The translations under genes and the position numbers were made by a program. 6,645 bases of DNA from Chamaesiphon sp. (GTDB taxonomy: Bacteria; Cyanobacteriota; Cyanobacteriia; Cyanobacteriales; Chamaesiphonaceae): positions 1 through 6,645 of the forward strand of contig JAJAZF010000051.1 of assembly GCA_026785875.1 (NCBI GenBank). Direction: 5' to 3'. This document shows, piece by piece, positions 1 through 5,426 of this stretch. The notes under the pieces were generated by a model. It was not told the origin of the DNA. It saw only the letters and a program-made list of their open reading frames with translations, and searched no databases. The stretch's first letter is position 1; every line of letters starts with the position of its first letter.

Positions 1-1370
1 AAGCTCGCCTGTGTCACCCATGAGGCTAACATCGCACTACTAAAGTCTCCTTTTTTGGCGGTAATAATATACAAGCCGCCGCTAATCCGTCCGAGGGCTT
101 TATCGAGGTCGGAATCGAGGGACTTCATCTGTTTGATGGCTCGATCTTTGGTCAGCAGTTGTCCTAAGTCGGTTCCGGCTTCTTCGCACTGTTGATAAAT
201 CGCTTCGGTGGGGGTTTCTTTGACGCGGATGGCGGGGAAGGCGATACTCACGCCGATTTCGCGAAATTTGCTGACTAAGGGGTCTACAGGTTCATCGTCG
301 CCGCCGTATGATTCAAATAACCCGATCGTTTGTTTATTTTTGGCTGCTACGAGAATAGTCCCGATCGCTGCTAGAGCTAATGCCGCAATTTTACCATGTC
401 CTGGCGGCATCCCGATCGCAATCCCCGTACTCCGTCCGACTAGTTCTTGGACTTCTTGGGGATCGGCGGATTTGAGATCCATCATCTCGACGGCGACACC
501 TGTTTTGGTAATCCCCCGCGCCAATGCTTGGGAGAGCCTGTCGCTATAACCATAATCGGCGACGTAGAAGACGGCTACGCTGGTTTCTGCTTTGGCTTTG
601 AGTTGCGACCAGTCTTGATACCGTTGGACGAGTTCGCCGACGTTGTGGCGCAATAGGGGACCGTGTCCGGTGGCAATTGTCCCGACGGTGGGGAGTTCGC
701 CCATCCGTTTGAGCGCGGATAATACCGATCGCGCATTCGGTGCCATCAAGCATTCATAATAGAACCGATAGTCTGGCTCGATTTTGCCTAAATCTTCATC
801 GAATACCGCATCGGAGCAATAGTGCATCCCAAAGGCATCGCAAGTATACAGGATCTGAGTACCGCGATCGAAACTAAAGATCGTATCGGGCCAATGCAAG
901 TTGGGCGCAATCACAAATTCGATTTCATGTCCTGCTCCCAAGTCTAGGACATCGCCATTTTTAACGATTAATTTGGTAAAAGGTTGATGGACGAAGTTTT
1001 CGAGGAATTGAATCGCCACCTTACTACCCACGATGGTGACATCAGGAGCTAGAGCCAATACATCTCGCACTAAGCCACTATGATCGGGTTCGGTATGACT
1101 GATAATCAAATAGTCGAGCTGACTGGGATCGATCTGTCCCTTGAGCGTTTCCAGGTACAACTGGCGGAATTTCTCGTGGGAGGTATCTACTAATGCCAGC
1201 TTATCGCCCCGAATGATAAAGGAGTTGTAGGTAGTGCCATTTTGCAGCCCGAATTCAATATCAAACCTGTCGCGCTCCCAATCCAACGATCGAATTGCGG
1301 TCGTATTGACAGCAATATCTTCAACCTGCATGGTCAAACGCTTTTGAATCCGATCGGTTAGTAGTACCAT
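1..1370 (-). CDS. flv3: Flv3-like diflavin flavodiiron protein (3' end beyond window)
   Basis: Cytoplasmic flavodiiron proteins of this class reduce O2 to water using photosynthetic electrons (Mehler-like reaction); Flv3 usually works with Flv1. I translated the strand from the ATG at 1368-1370 and found 456 uninterrupted residues. The N-terminal metallo-beta-lactamase domain (about 20-255) keeps the full diiron ligand set: H92, E94, D96 and H97 in HTEPDH, H159 in LHWPD, D178 in CDAFG, and H236 in TGHGP. That favours the Flv3/Flv4 type over Flv1/Flv2, in which ligands are replaced. A flavodoxin-like FMN domain follows (about 264-405, with FYVADYGYSD and ESYGGDDEP). The C-terminal flavin reductase domain starts near 425 (ALGRISGGLYIITAKKGD) and is cut by the edge; about 115 residues of a roughly 575-residue family length are missing. 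A weak Shine-Dalgarno (AAAGGTAAA) precedes the ATG. It is divergent from the zinc-ribbon gene. The class is secure; Flv3 rather than Flv4 rests on remembered similarity. Confidence 0.9.
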   Translation of the reverse strand, partial: MVLLTDRIQKRLTMQVEDIAVNTTAIRSLDWERDRFDIEFGLQNGTTYNSFIIRGDKLALVDTSHEKFRQLYLETLKGQIDPSQLDYLIISHTEPDHSGLVRDVLALAPDVTIVGSKVAIQFLENFVHQPFTKLIVKNGDVLDLGAGHEIEFVIAPNLHWPDTIFSFDRGTQILYTCDAFGMHYCSDAVFDEDLGKIEPDYRFYYECLMAPNARSVLSALKRMGELPTVGTIATGHGPLLRHNVGELVQRYQDWSQLKAKAETSVAVFYVADYGYSDRLSQALARGITKTGVAVEMMDLKSADPQEVQELVGRSTGIAIGMPPGHGKIAALALAAIGTILVAAKNKQTIGLFESYGGDDEPVDPLVSKFREIGVSIAFPAIRVKETPTEAIYQQCEEAGTDLGQLLTKDRAIKQMKSLDSDLDKALGRISGGLYIITAKKGDFSSAMLASWVTQAS

Positions 1371-1407
1371 TGTGATTTACCTTTACCTATTCAACTCACC
1401 AGGTGTT

Positions 1408-1423
1408 TGTTACTATTGTGACA
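1408..1423. promoter_or_regulatory. Imperfect dyad upstream of the flavodiiron gene, possible operator
   Basis: TGTTAC-TATT-GTGACA has 6-base arms with one mismatch (a G-T wobble if it folds as RNA). It lies 38 bases upstream of the flavodiiron ATG, inside the 152-base divergent gap. The position suits an operator or a 5' UTR hairpin. It does not match the NtcA consensus (GTA-N8-TAC) or a full CRP-type site (TGTGA-N6-TCACA). I see no convincing -35/-10 pair on either strand in this gap. Confidence 0.25.
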
Positions 1424-1522
1424 CGATCTTTTTGGAGTGTTCGATCAAAAATACTATCGATCGATTAACCTAGACTAATCAATGGTTAAATAATCACAAC
1501 TAGTTCAATCTGCAAGTGGCTT

Positions 1523-2020
1523 ATGATATATCACTGGGAATTAGGCACCGGACATCAGATCTCTGTAGACAATGAGGGGGCGCAAACTGTAGTAACTATT
1601 TTGCATACTAGCGCAGGACAGCAACAGCGCACGAGCAATAGTTTCACCACAGGTATTTGGCTGGTACCACCTGAGATGTCGATGACTCCGACGGGGGGTA
1701 CCCTCAGAGTCACCACCCCCAGCGGCGAATCCCTGATTCAGATTCAGGGTAATAGTATTAATATGCAAAGCAGTCAGGGTGCAAGTCAATCTACTACTAG
1801 CACTAGTTCTAGTTCTACCTCCACTGGCATCAAACCGATGCCACCGCTGCAAATGGGGAATATGCAGATGAACATGCAGCCCATGTCGATGAAAATGGGC
1901 AATCTAGAATTAAATATGGACACAACCGCCAGTCAAAAGCGGTTTTGTACTGAGTGCGGTACTCCAGTCAAACCAACCGATAAATTCTGTGCTAGTTGTG
2001 GGCATAAATTAGAGTTATGA
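1523..2020 (+). CDS. Methionine-rich zinc-ribbon protein, function unknown
   Basis: I do not recognise a characterised family member. The 165-residue product has three parts. Residues 1-80 are beta-rich in appearance (HWELGTGHQISV, GIWLVPPEM, GGTLRVTTPSGESLIQIQG). Residues 83-101 are a Ser/Thr/Gln linker. Residues 106-132 are methionine-rich, with Met at 106, 111, 114, 116, 118, 121, 123, 125 and 132. The C-terminus is a zinc ribbon with two CxxC knuckles (C142/C145 and C156/C159) separated by 10 residues, which should bind one Zn2+. There is no signal peptide or membrane segment, so it is probably cytoplasmic. The ATG at 1523 lacks a strong Shine-Dalgarno (AAGTGG). It faces away from the flavodiiron gene and runs tail-to-tail into the aldo/keto reductase gene. 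The zinc ribbon is certain by motif; the role is open. Confidence 0.85.
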   Translation: MIYHWELGTGHQISVDNEGAQTVVTILHTSAGQQQRTSNSFTTGIWLVPPEMSMTPTGGTLRVTTPSGESLIQIQGNSINMQSSQGASQSTTSTSSSSTSTGIKPMPPLQMGNMQMNMQPMSMKMGNLELNMDTTASQKRFCTECGTPVKPTDKFCASCGHKLEL

Positions 2021-3007
2021 CTAAAGATTGACCATTTGCATCATGGAGGTGGGATAACGATCGCCTGATGCGGCTCCTTTGGGCAGAATAGTATCGATTT
2101 GAGCCAGTTCTGCCACCGTTAATTTGACATCCAACGCGCCCAGGTTATCGAGCAAATATGAAACGCGCTTGGTACCAGGAATCGGCACGATATCATCGCC
2201 CTGTTGTAGTAACCACGCGATCGCTAACTGAGCGGGGGTACAATTTTTAGCGTCAGCCATTTCCTGTACCTGAGCCACCAAATCCAAATTGCGCCCAAAA
2301 TTATCGCCTTGAAATCGCGGTGAGACACGTCGCCAATCATTTGCGTCTAAATCGTCAAAAGTCTTAATTTGTCCAGTCAGAAAGCCCCGTCCGAGGGGAC
2401 TCCAGGGCACAAAGCCGATCTCTAATTCGCGGCAAGTCGGCAAGATTTCCGCCTCGACATCGCGGCTCCAGAGCGAATACTCGCTTTGCAAAGCAGCAAT
2501 CGGATGCACTGCATGAGCGCGGCGAATCGTCGGTGCGGATGCCTCTGAGAGTCCTAGAAACCGCACTTTACCTTCTTTGACTAATTCTGCCATCGCGCCA
2601 ATGGTTTCTTCGATCGGTGTATGCGGATCGACGCGGTGTTGATAGTATAAGTCGATCGTCTCTACTCCCAACCGTTGTAAACTTGCCTCACAAGCCGATC
2701 GCACGTACTCTGGGCGACCATTGACGGGGACTGTATATCCGCCCTGACTGACATCACTCAGTCCAAATTTAGTGGCAATGACGACTCGATCGCGGCGATC
2801 TGCAATTGCTTTACCGATGAGCGTTTCATTATGCCCCTTACCATACGCATCCGCCGTATCGAGAAAAGTCACACCAAGATCGATCGCTTGATGAATGGTA
2901 TCCGTCGCCGCTTGCTCATCCGCAGCACCATACACCCCTGACATCCCCATACAGCCCAAGCCCAGGGCAGAAACTACCAATCCTTCACCAAGTTTGCGAG
3001 TTTGCAT
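2021..3007 (-). CDS. Aldo/keto reductase, AKR13-like
   Basis: This 328-residue protein is a full-length NAD(P)H-dependent carbonyl reductase with a (beta/alpha)8 barrel fold, probably cytosolic. The catalytic tetrad is visible: D50 (FLDTADAYG), Y55, K80 (ATKFG) and H124 (YYQHRVD). The N-terminus (RKLGEGLVVSALGLGCMGMSG) and the cofactor loop near 276-281 (IPGTKR) are typical. The GTKR loop favours NADPH. Overall it resembles AKR13/YakC and bacterial IolS-like reductases; the physiological substrate cannot be told from sequence. The start is well supported: AGGAG at 3016-3020 sits 8 bases before the ATG. The stop codon directly abuts the stop of the convergent zinc-ribbon gene, so no terminator fits between them. 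The upstream gap to the small membrane protein gene carries the heptamer repeat, so transcription together with that gene is uncertain. Confidence 0.95.
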   Translation of the reverse strand: MQTRKLGEGLVVSALGLGCMGMSGVYGAADEQAATDTIHQAIDLGVTFLDTADAYGKGHNETLIGKAIADRRDRVVIATKFGLSDVSQGGYTVPVNGRPEYVRSACEASLQRLGVETIDLYYQHRVDPHTPIEETIGAMAELVKEGKVRFLGLSEASAPTIRRAHAVHPIAALQSEYSLWSRDVEAEILPTCRELEIGFVPWSPLGRGFLTGQIKTFDDLDANDWRRVSPRFQGDNFGRNLDLVAQVQEMADAKNCTPAQLAIAWLLQQGDDIVPIPGTKRVSYLLDNLGALDVKLTVAELAQIDTILPKGAASGDRYPTSMMQMVNL

Positions 3008-3070
3008 TGTTCGATCTCCTGTAAGTCCTTTATCTAATGGTAACTATTCAGAAGGGGAGGAAGTCACTTC

Positions 3071-3146
3071 AATTTTGGATTTTGCGGATGCAACCCTTGC
3101 TATAGGCAATCCAAAATCCAAAATCCAAAATCCAAAATCCAAAATT
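3071..3146. repeat. Inverted repeat enclosing the heptamer array
   Basis: Positions 3071-3083 (AATTTTGGATTTT) and 3134-3146 (AAAATCCAAAATT) are perfect 13-base reverse complements separated by 50 bases. The right arm lies inside the CCAAAAT tandem array; the left arm is an isolated inverted copy of about two units. The whole could fold as a long-loop hairpin or be a degraded MITE-like intergenic repeat. A small 5-base dyad (GAAGT-C-ACTTC, 3060-3070) flanks the left arm. It sits between the small membrane protein gene and the aldo/keto reductase gene. Confidence 0.7.
3111..3145. repeat. Heptamer tandem repeat (CCAAAAT x5), STRR-like
   Basis: There are five perfect consecutive copies of the 7-base unit CCAAAAT, followed by a partial continuation (T then CCCT). 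Short tandemly repeated repetitive sequences with 7-base units are a known intergenic feature of cyanobacteria. This unit length and A/T-rich composition match that class. It lies in a non-coding gap; the open frame crossing it on the plus strand (2895-3176) is a shadow of the reductase gene. Confidence 0.9.
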
Positions 3147-3166
3147 CCCTCAGTCAAGCGCGATGT

Positions 3167-3343
3167 TCAGGTGTAACCCAACCGTTTAGCTAATTGATAT
3201 CGTAATAAAATTCCCACTATCCCGCCAATAATACTAAATATAATCCCAGTTAAAGAGAATGAATCCTCACCCCACAAAGTTGGAATATAACTCCCAGCAA
3301 TAGTGCCGCCAAATGACCCCAAGCCGATGAGAAATTTAGTCAT
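3167..3343 (-). CDS. Small membrane protein, 58 residues, uncharacterised
   Basis: This is a short gene, supported by several signs. The product begins MTKFLIGLGSFGGTIAGSYI and ends near RYQLAKRLGYT. Hydrophobic segment 1 (about 4-20) is glycine-rich. A short polar turn follows (PTLWGEDSF, about 21-29), then hydrophobic segment 2 (about 31-47, with IIGGIVGILL) and a basic C-terminal tail (R48, K53, R54). This is a two-helix hairpin protein of the inner or thylakoid membrane. Similar small proteins with an IPTLWG-like turn and a GGIxGI second helix occur widely in bacteria, to my recollection, without assigned function. The ATG at 3341-3343 has a good Shine-Dalgarno (AGAGGT, 3353-3358). A weak minus-strand promoter (TTGACT at 3444-3449, TTAAAT at 3419-3424, spacing 19) may serve it. 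Confidence 0.8.
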   Translation of the reverse strand: MTKFLIGLGSFGGTIAGSYIPTLWGEDSFSLTGIIFSIIGGIVGILLRYQLAKRLGYT

Positions 3344-3440
3344 TTTACTACAACCTCTAAAAATATCGATCGCATTGCCAAATCGCTGATATCTCTAGAG
3401 TGCCCTAAATAATCGGAAATTTAAGTATTTTTCTTTCTGC

Positions 3441-3480
3441 ATGAGTCAAAAATATTTGAAGTAGGCAACCTACCGCTCAT
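3441..3480. other. Nested dyads that can form a three-way junction
   Basis: Three 5-base perfect stems fit together. The outer stem is ATGAG (3441-3445) with CTCAT (3476-3480). The first inner stem is TCAAA (3446-3450) with TTTGA (3455-3459), loop AATA. The second inner stem is GTAGG (3461-3465) with CCTAC (3469-3473), loop CAA. Only A3460 and CG at 3474-3475 stay unpaired between stems. The cluster overlaps a candidate -35 (minus-strand TTGACT, 3444-3449) for the small membrane protein gene. It may be operator DNA, a structured leader, or chance, since each stem is short. Confidence 0.3.
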
Positions 3481-3525
3481 AGTCAATACTGAGGAGTGAA
3501 CAGAGTAATTTGCCGACATTACTTA

Positions 3526-3534
3526 TGGTATAAT
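3526..3534 (+). promoter_or_regulatory. Extended -10 promoter for the plus-strand Uma2 gene
   Basis: TGGTATAAT is a perfect extended -10 (TGn followed by TATAAT). No good -35 is present; GTAATT at 3505-3510 is the best-placed hexamer, with 18-base spacing, and is weak. An extended -10 can work without a strong -35. Transcription would start near 3541, giving a leader of only about 26 bases before the TTG start codon at 3567. Confidence 0.6.
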
Positions 3535-3566
3535 AGTTTTCAAAACCTCAAGCGATTGGCTCGATC

Positions 3567-4169
3567 TTGACAATTCCTGAAAATGAACATTTTCCGCAGT
3601 TCACCCCACTAGAATATCTGGAGTGGGAGGCACAACAAGAGTTGCGTCACGAGTTGATTAATGGTCGGATCTCGGCGATGACTAGCGATAGTGTCGAGCG
3701 CGATTCCGCAGAGCGGACGTGCGAACGAATTACTGCGAACTTGAGCACTATGCTCCAAAATCATTTGCAATCTAGCGTGTGTCGGGTGTTCGGTGCTGAT
3801 GTCAAAGTGCAAATATTGGAATCTAATTCTTTCCTCTATCCAGATGTTAGCGTTAGTGGCGATGTCCAAGATCGCAGTGCCAATAAATTTATCAGTCATC
3901 CTTGCCTGATTGTCGAAGTTTTATCACCTAGTACCGAAGCTGACAATCGAGGCGATCGGTTTTCATTGTATCGCCAAGTGACTAGTTTACAAGAATATGT
4001 TCTAGTTGGTACCGATCCGATCGGGTTGGATGTGCATCAACTCAACGAACAAGGTGAATGGGAATTTAATTCGTATGAATCTGGGGATGCGATCGAACTC
4101 AAGAGTGTGAATTTTACTTTTGAGATCGATCGAGTCTATGAGGATCTAGTCGTTGAGATTGCCGAATAA
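3567..4169 (+). CDS. Uma2 family (DUF820) putative restriction-endonuclease-fold protein, TTG start
   Basis: Uma2/DUF820 proteins have a PD-(D/E)XK nuclease fold, are greatly expanded in cyanobacteria, and mostly lack a proven function. The 200-residue length is normal. Family signatures are in order: FTPLEYLEWEAQQELRHELINGRISAMT (about 12-39, shown by FTPLEYL, HELINGRI), the acidic D93 in YPDVSV, E117 in LIVEVLSPST, and the EYVLVG strand (143-148). The basic position usually held by Lys after the GD/E turn is R131 here (DNRGDRF). The part after the MT (residues 41-55, SDSVERDSAERTCER) is more charged than the family's usual GG(T)xNHN-like stretch. The frame opens at 3537 and has no ATG before residue 38; TTG at 3567 is the only reasonable start, without a Shine-Dalgarno. 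It converges on the second Uma2 gene, 79 bases away. Confidence 0.88.
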   Translation: MTIPENEHFPQFTPLEYLEWEAQQELRHELINGRISAMTSDSVERDSAERTCERITANLSTMLQNHLQSSVCRVFGADVKVQILESNSFLYPDVSVSGDVQDRSANKFISHPCLIVEVLSPSTEADNRGDRFSLYRQVTSLQEYVLVGTDPIGLDVHQLNEQGEWEFNSYESGDAIELKSVNFTFEIDRVYEDLVVEIAE

Positions 4170-4188
4170 TCAATTGTTGTCAATCTCA
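4154..4188. terminator. Weak 8-base inverted repeat at the end of the plus-strand Uma2 gene
   Basis: TGAGATTG (4154-4161) pairs with CAATCTCA (4181-4188) across a 19-base loop that includes the Uma2 stop codon. There is no U-run after it, so intrinsic termination is doubtful. A second short dyad (CGACCT-A-AGGTCG, 4227-4239) lies before the end of the convergent Uma2 gene. Neither is a convincing terminator. Confidence 0.2.
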
Positions 4189-4248
4189 TTGTAAAGTGCG
4201 CTCGTAAATTTATTAATTCTGATTTCCGACCTAAGGTCGATCGATCTG

Positions 4249-4794
4249 CTAGCGAAATAATCGAGAGATGTCGATCGGTATCTCAGGAAAAGCTAATGAT
4301 GAAATAGTACCACTACTCAAACAAATTTCAGATCGATATTCATTGTCGATAAGATCTCTGAATACGACTAATTCTAATGTTTGCAAATTCATTACCCAAT
4401 ATTCGGGGATACCTGCGAACGCATATAGATCTCTCTTCACGCCCAATTTGACTAGAGTCGTATTGGCGATCTCGATTAACCAAAATATATCTTCGGGAAA
4501 TGGATGACGAGTTTGATATAGAGTATCGGGAGTCCTGACAATAGCAATATCTGGCTCTGGTTCCGAGTCATTAGGTAAAGTAATTGGGTGAGCTTCACTA
4601 ATTTCTGCGCGATTTCCTAGGAGCGATCGGAGATATTTGGCTGTACCTCGGCAATAAAAGGAATGCGCTATACCTTCTGGTGACATCTCAATGATTTCTC
4701 CATTAATTAGTTCTAAAGATCGCTCGGCTAATAATCCCGATTCAATCATCTGGTGGTAGTCATTCAAACTCCACTTAGCAGTAATTAGAGTCAT
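4249..4794 (-). CDS. Uma2 family (DUF820) putative restriction-endonuclease-fold protein
   Basis: The product is 181 residues from the preferred start. The fold signatures are SLELINGEIIEMSPEG (about 26-41), D82 in EPDIAIV, E108 in FWLIEIANTTL, and K120/R121 followed by LYAFAGIPEYWV (123-134). This is the IpEYWV subtype, different from the first Uma2 gene, so the two are not a recent tandem duplication. The usual Asp/Tyr-Asp after the TTL element is replaced by Val-Lys-Leu. An upstream ATG at 4839 would add 15 residues (MSNIIKISLAIWREI). I reject it because GGAGAG sits 5 bases before the ATG at 4794 and the family normally starts just before a W/Y-S-ldDY-like element, as here (KWSLNDYHQM). 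It is on the same strand as uvrB and higA and lies downstream of them. Confidence 0.9.
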   Translation of the reverse strand: MTLITAKWSLNDYHQMIESGLLAERSLELINGEIIEMSPEGIAHSFYCRGTAKYLRSLLGNRAEISEAHPITLPNDSEPEPDIAIVRTPDTLYQTRHPFPEDIFWLIEIANTTLVKLGVKRDLYAFAGIPEYWVMNLQTLELVVFRDLIDNEYRSEICLSSGTISSLAFPEIPIDISRLFR

Positions 4795-4799
4795 TATTT

Positions 4800-4805
4800 C
4801 TCTCC
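4800..4805 (-). promoter_or_regulatory. Shine-Dalgarno that fixes the Uma2 start
   Basis: GGAGAG on the minus strand lies 5 bases before the ATG at 4792-4794 (7 bases counted from GGAG). No comparable site precedes the upstream ATG at 4839, so the shorter reading is preferred. Confidence 0.75.
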
Positions 4806-4857
4806 AAATAGCCAAACTAATTTTAATAATATTCGACACCCGATCTCAATCCGACTG

Positions 4858-4920
4858 TTAGTTTTTAATCCCTGAAGAATTACCAACTAATTTTTCGCGT
4901 AATTGCTTGATGCGATCGCA
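4858..4920 (-). pseudogene. Displaced second copy of the uvrB 3' end
   Basis: Read on the minus strand directly after the higA stop codon, this stretch gives C-DRIKQLREKLV followed by GNSSGIKN and a TAA stop at 4858-4860. The first part matches the end of the real UvrB (DRIKQLRSKLVRI), including the last helix of the UVR domain, with 10 of 11 residues identical. It has no start codon or ribosome site of its own and is untranslatable as it stands. It looks like the original uvrB terminus left behind when the higBA segment came between it and the gene body. The alternative is a partial duplication of the uvrB end. The match is too long and too well placed to be chance. Confidence 0.75.
4885..4920. 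repeat. Direct repeat, left copy (uvrB terminal sequence, att-like)
   Basis: This 36-base stretch aligns without gaps to 5436-5471 with 29 identical positions (81%). Identical blocks include AACTAATTT, AATTGCTTGAT and CGATCGC. Similarity fades at once on both sides. It lies flush against the higA stop codon and ends in a full HIP1 octamer (GCGATCGC, 4912-4919). The pair brackets the higBA remnant with a 551-base offset. Confidence 0.8.
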
Positions 4921-5334
4921 TCATTGATATTTGCTCTTGGTTAAAAATATCGATGGAGATACTTTAAAATGGTCGGCTAACTGTTCGATATGTTCGATCG
5001 TTAATGGACGATCGCCATTTACAACATCTGTTAAAATTGATTCACTCTCAAAAATATTTATCAAATCCTTAGCTTTGATTTCCATTTCATCCATTAATAC
5101 TTTGAGTAACTCCACTCCACTCAAATCTGGAATTAAAATGTGTTTTTCTTCATATTCATGGACGAGAGTACCCCATAGATTTAAATATTCTTGCTGTGCC
5201 GAACTAATAGTTTTTAAATCAAGGATTCGATCGATTTGTGCTTGAACTTCTCGACACTGTTCCTTTGTTTTAATTGGTCTTGGTGGATAATTAATTAACA
5301 ATTCTAGATAGCGATCGGATTCAGTTGCTAACAT
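4921..5334 (-). CDS. higA: HigA-type antitoxin (XRE helix-turn-helix), toxin partner truncated
   Basis: HigA antitoxins bind and neutralise the HigB mRNA interferase and repress their own promoter. The 137-residue product matches the long HigA type. Its N-terminal helical part (about 6-68) has the PRPIKTKEQ entry and the YLNLWGTLVHEYEEKHILIP segment. The XRE-like DNA-binding domain is at about 72-131, with GVELLKVLMDEMEIKAKDL, then the recognition region FESESILTDVVNGDRPLT and HIEQLADHFKVSPSIF. The ATG at 5332-5334 has GAGG four bases upstream, which lies inside the toxin remnant. The gene follows uvrB and the higB stub on the same strand and is probably transcribed with them. Its stop codon abuts the displaced uvrB end. 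It is intact but appears to be an orphan in this window. It could still act on other HigB toxins or serve as a plain repressor; that is inference. Confidence 0.88.
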   Translation of the reverse strand: MLATESDRYLELLINYPPRPIKTKEQCREVQAQIDRILDLKTISSAQQEYLNLWGTLVHEYEEKHILIPDLSGVELLKVLMDEMEIKAKDLINIFESESILTDVVNGDRPLTIEHIEQLADHFKVSPSIFLTKSKYQ

Positions 5335-5416
5335 ATTTCCTCAGTAGTAAAGCATTTTTGGAAATTGAGTGCTTTTCCCAAAATTCCACCAGCCGATCGC
5401 GAGTAATAATGTGCAT
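5321..5416 (-). pseudogene. higB: Truncated 5' stub of a HigB-type toxin gene
   Basis: An ATG at 5414-5416 opens a 31-residue frame, MHIITRDRLVEFWEKHSISK then NALLLRKYVSN and a stop. The first 20-23 residues match the start of HigB-family mRNA interferases (PF09907), which typically begin MHvIsrkrLreFwekhp and run to about 95-100 residues. The remaining three-quarters, including the central FNIGGNKYRLI-type core and the catalytic region, is absent. The frame then runs over the higA start and ends inside higA. It begins 10 bases after the uvrB stop. Toxin-then-antitoxin is the normal higBA order, so this is most simply a deletion that removed the toxin body while sparing the higA ribosome site. 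The product cannot be an active toxin. Confidence 0.75.
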
Positions 5417-5426
5417 AGTTTGGATG

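Noticed and set aside
208..753. Three open frames (208-549 plus, 447-656 plus, 544-753 minus) overlapping the flavodiiron gene
   Set aside because: All lie within the continuous flavodiiron reading frame with its conserved motifs; their translations are low-complexity with no family features.
1541..1852. Minus-strand frame inside the zinc-ribbon gene
   Set aside because: Opposite-strand shadow of a gene with clear CxxC motifs; its product has no recognisable domain.
3111..3145. Possible CRISPR array
   Set aside because: The units are 7 bases and directly contiguous, with no spacers.
2895..3176. Plus-strand 93-residue frame across the reductase start and the heptamer array
   Set aside because: Half is antisense to the reductase and the other half is translated repeat (NPKSKIQ units); no ribosome site.
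3583..3585. ATG near the start of the plus-strand Uma2 gene
   Set aside because: It is out of frame with the Uma2 coding sequence; the in-frame start has to be the TTG at 3567.
3609..3899. Minus-strand frame inside the first Uma2 gene
   Set aside because: Antisense shadow; the plus strand carries the conserved Uma2 signatures.
4268..4507. Plus-strand frame inside the second Uma2 gene
   Set aside because: Antisense shadow of a gene with a good start and family motifs.
4795..4839. Longer Uma2 start adding 15 residues
   Set aside because: No Shine-Dalgarno before 4839, while a strong GGAGAG stands before 4794 and the family's usual N-terminus fits the shorter form.
4931..5245. Plus-strand frame inside higA
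   Set aside because: Antisense shadow; the minus strand encodes a full-length HigA with its HTH region.
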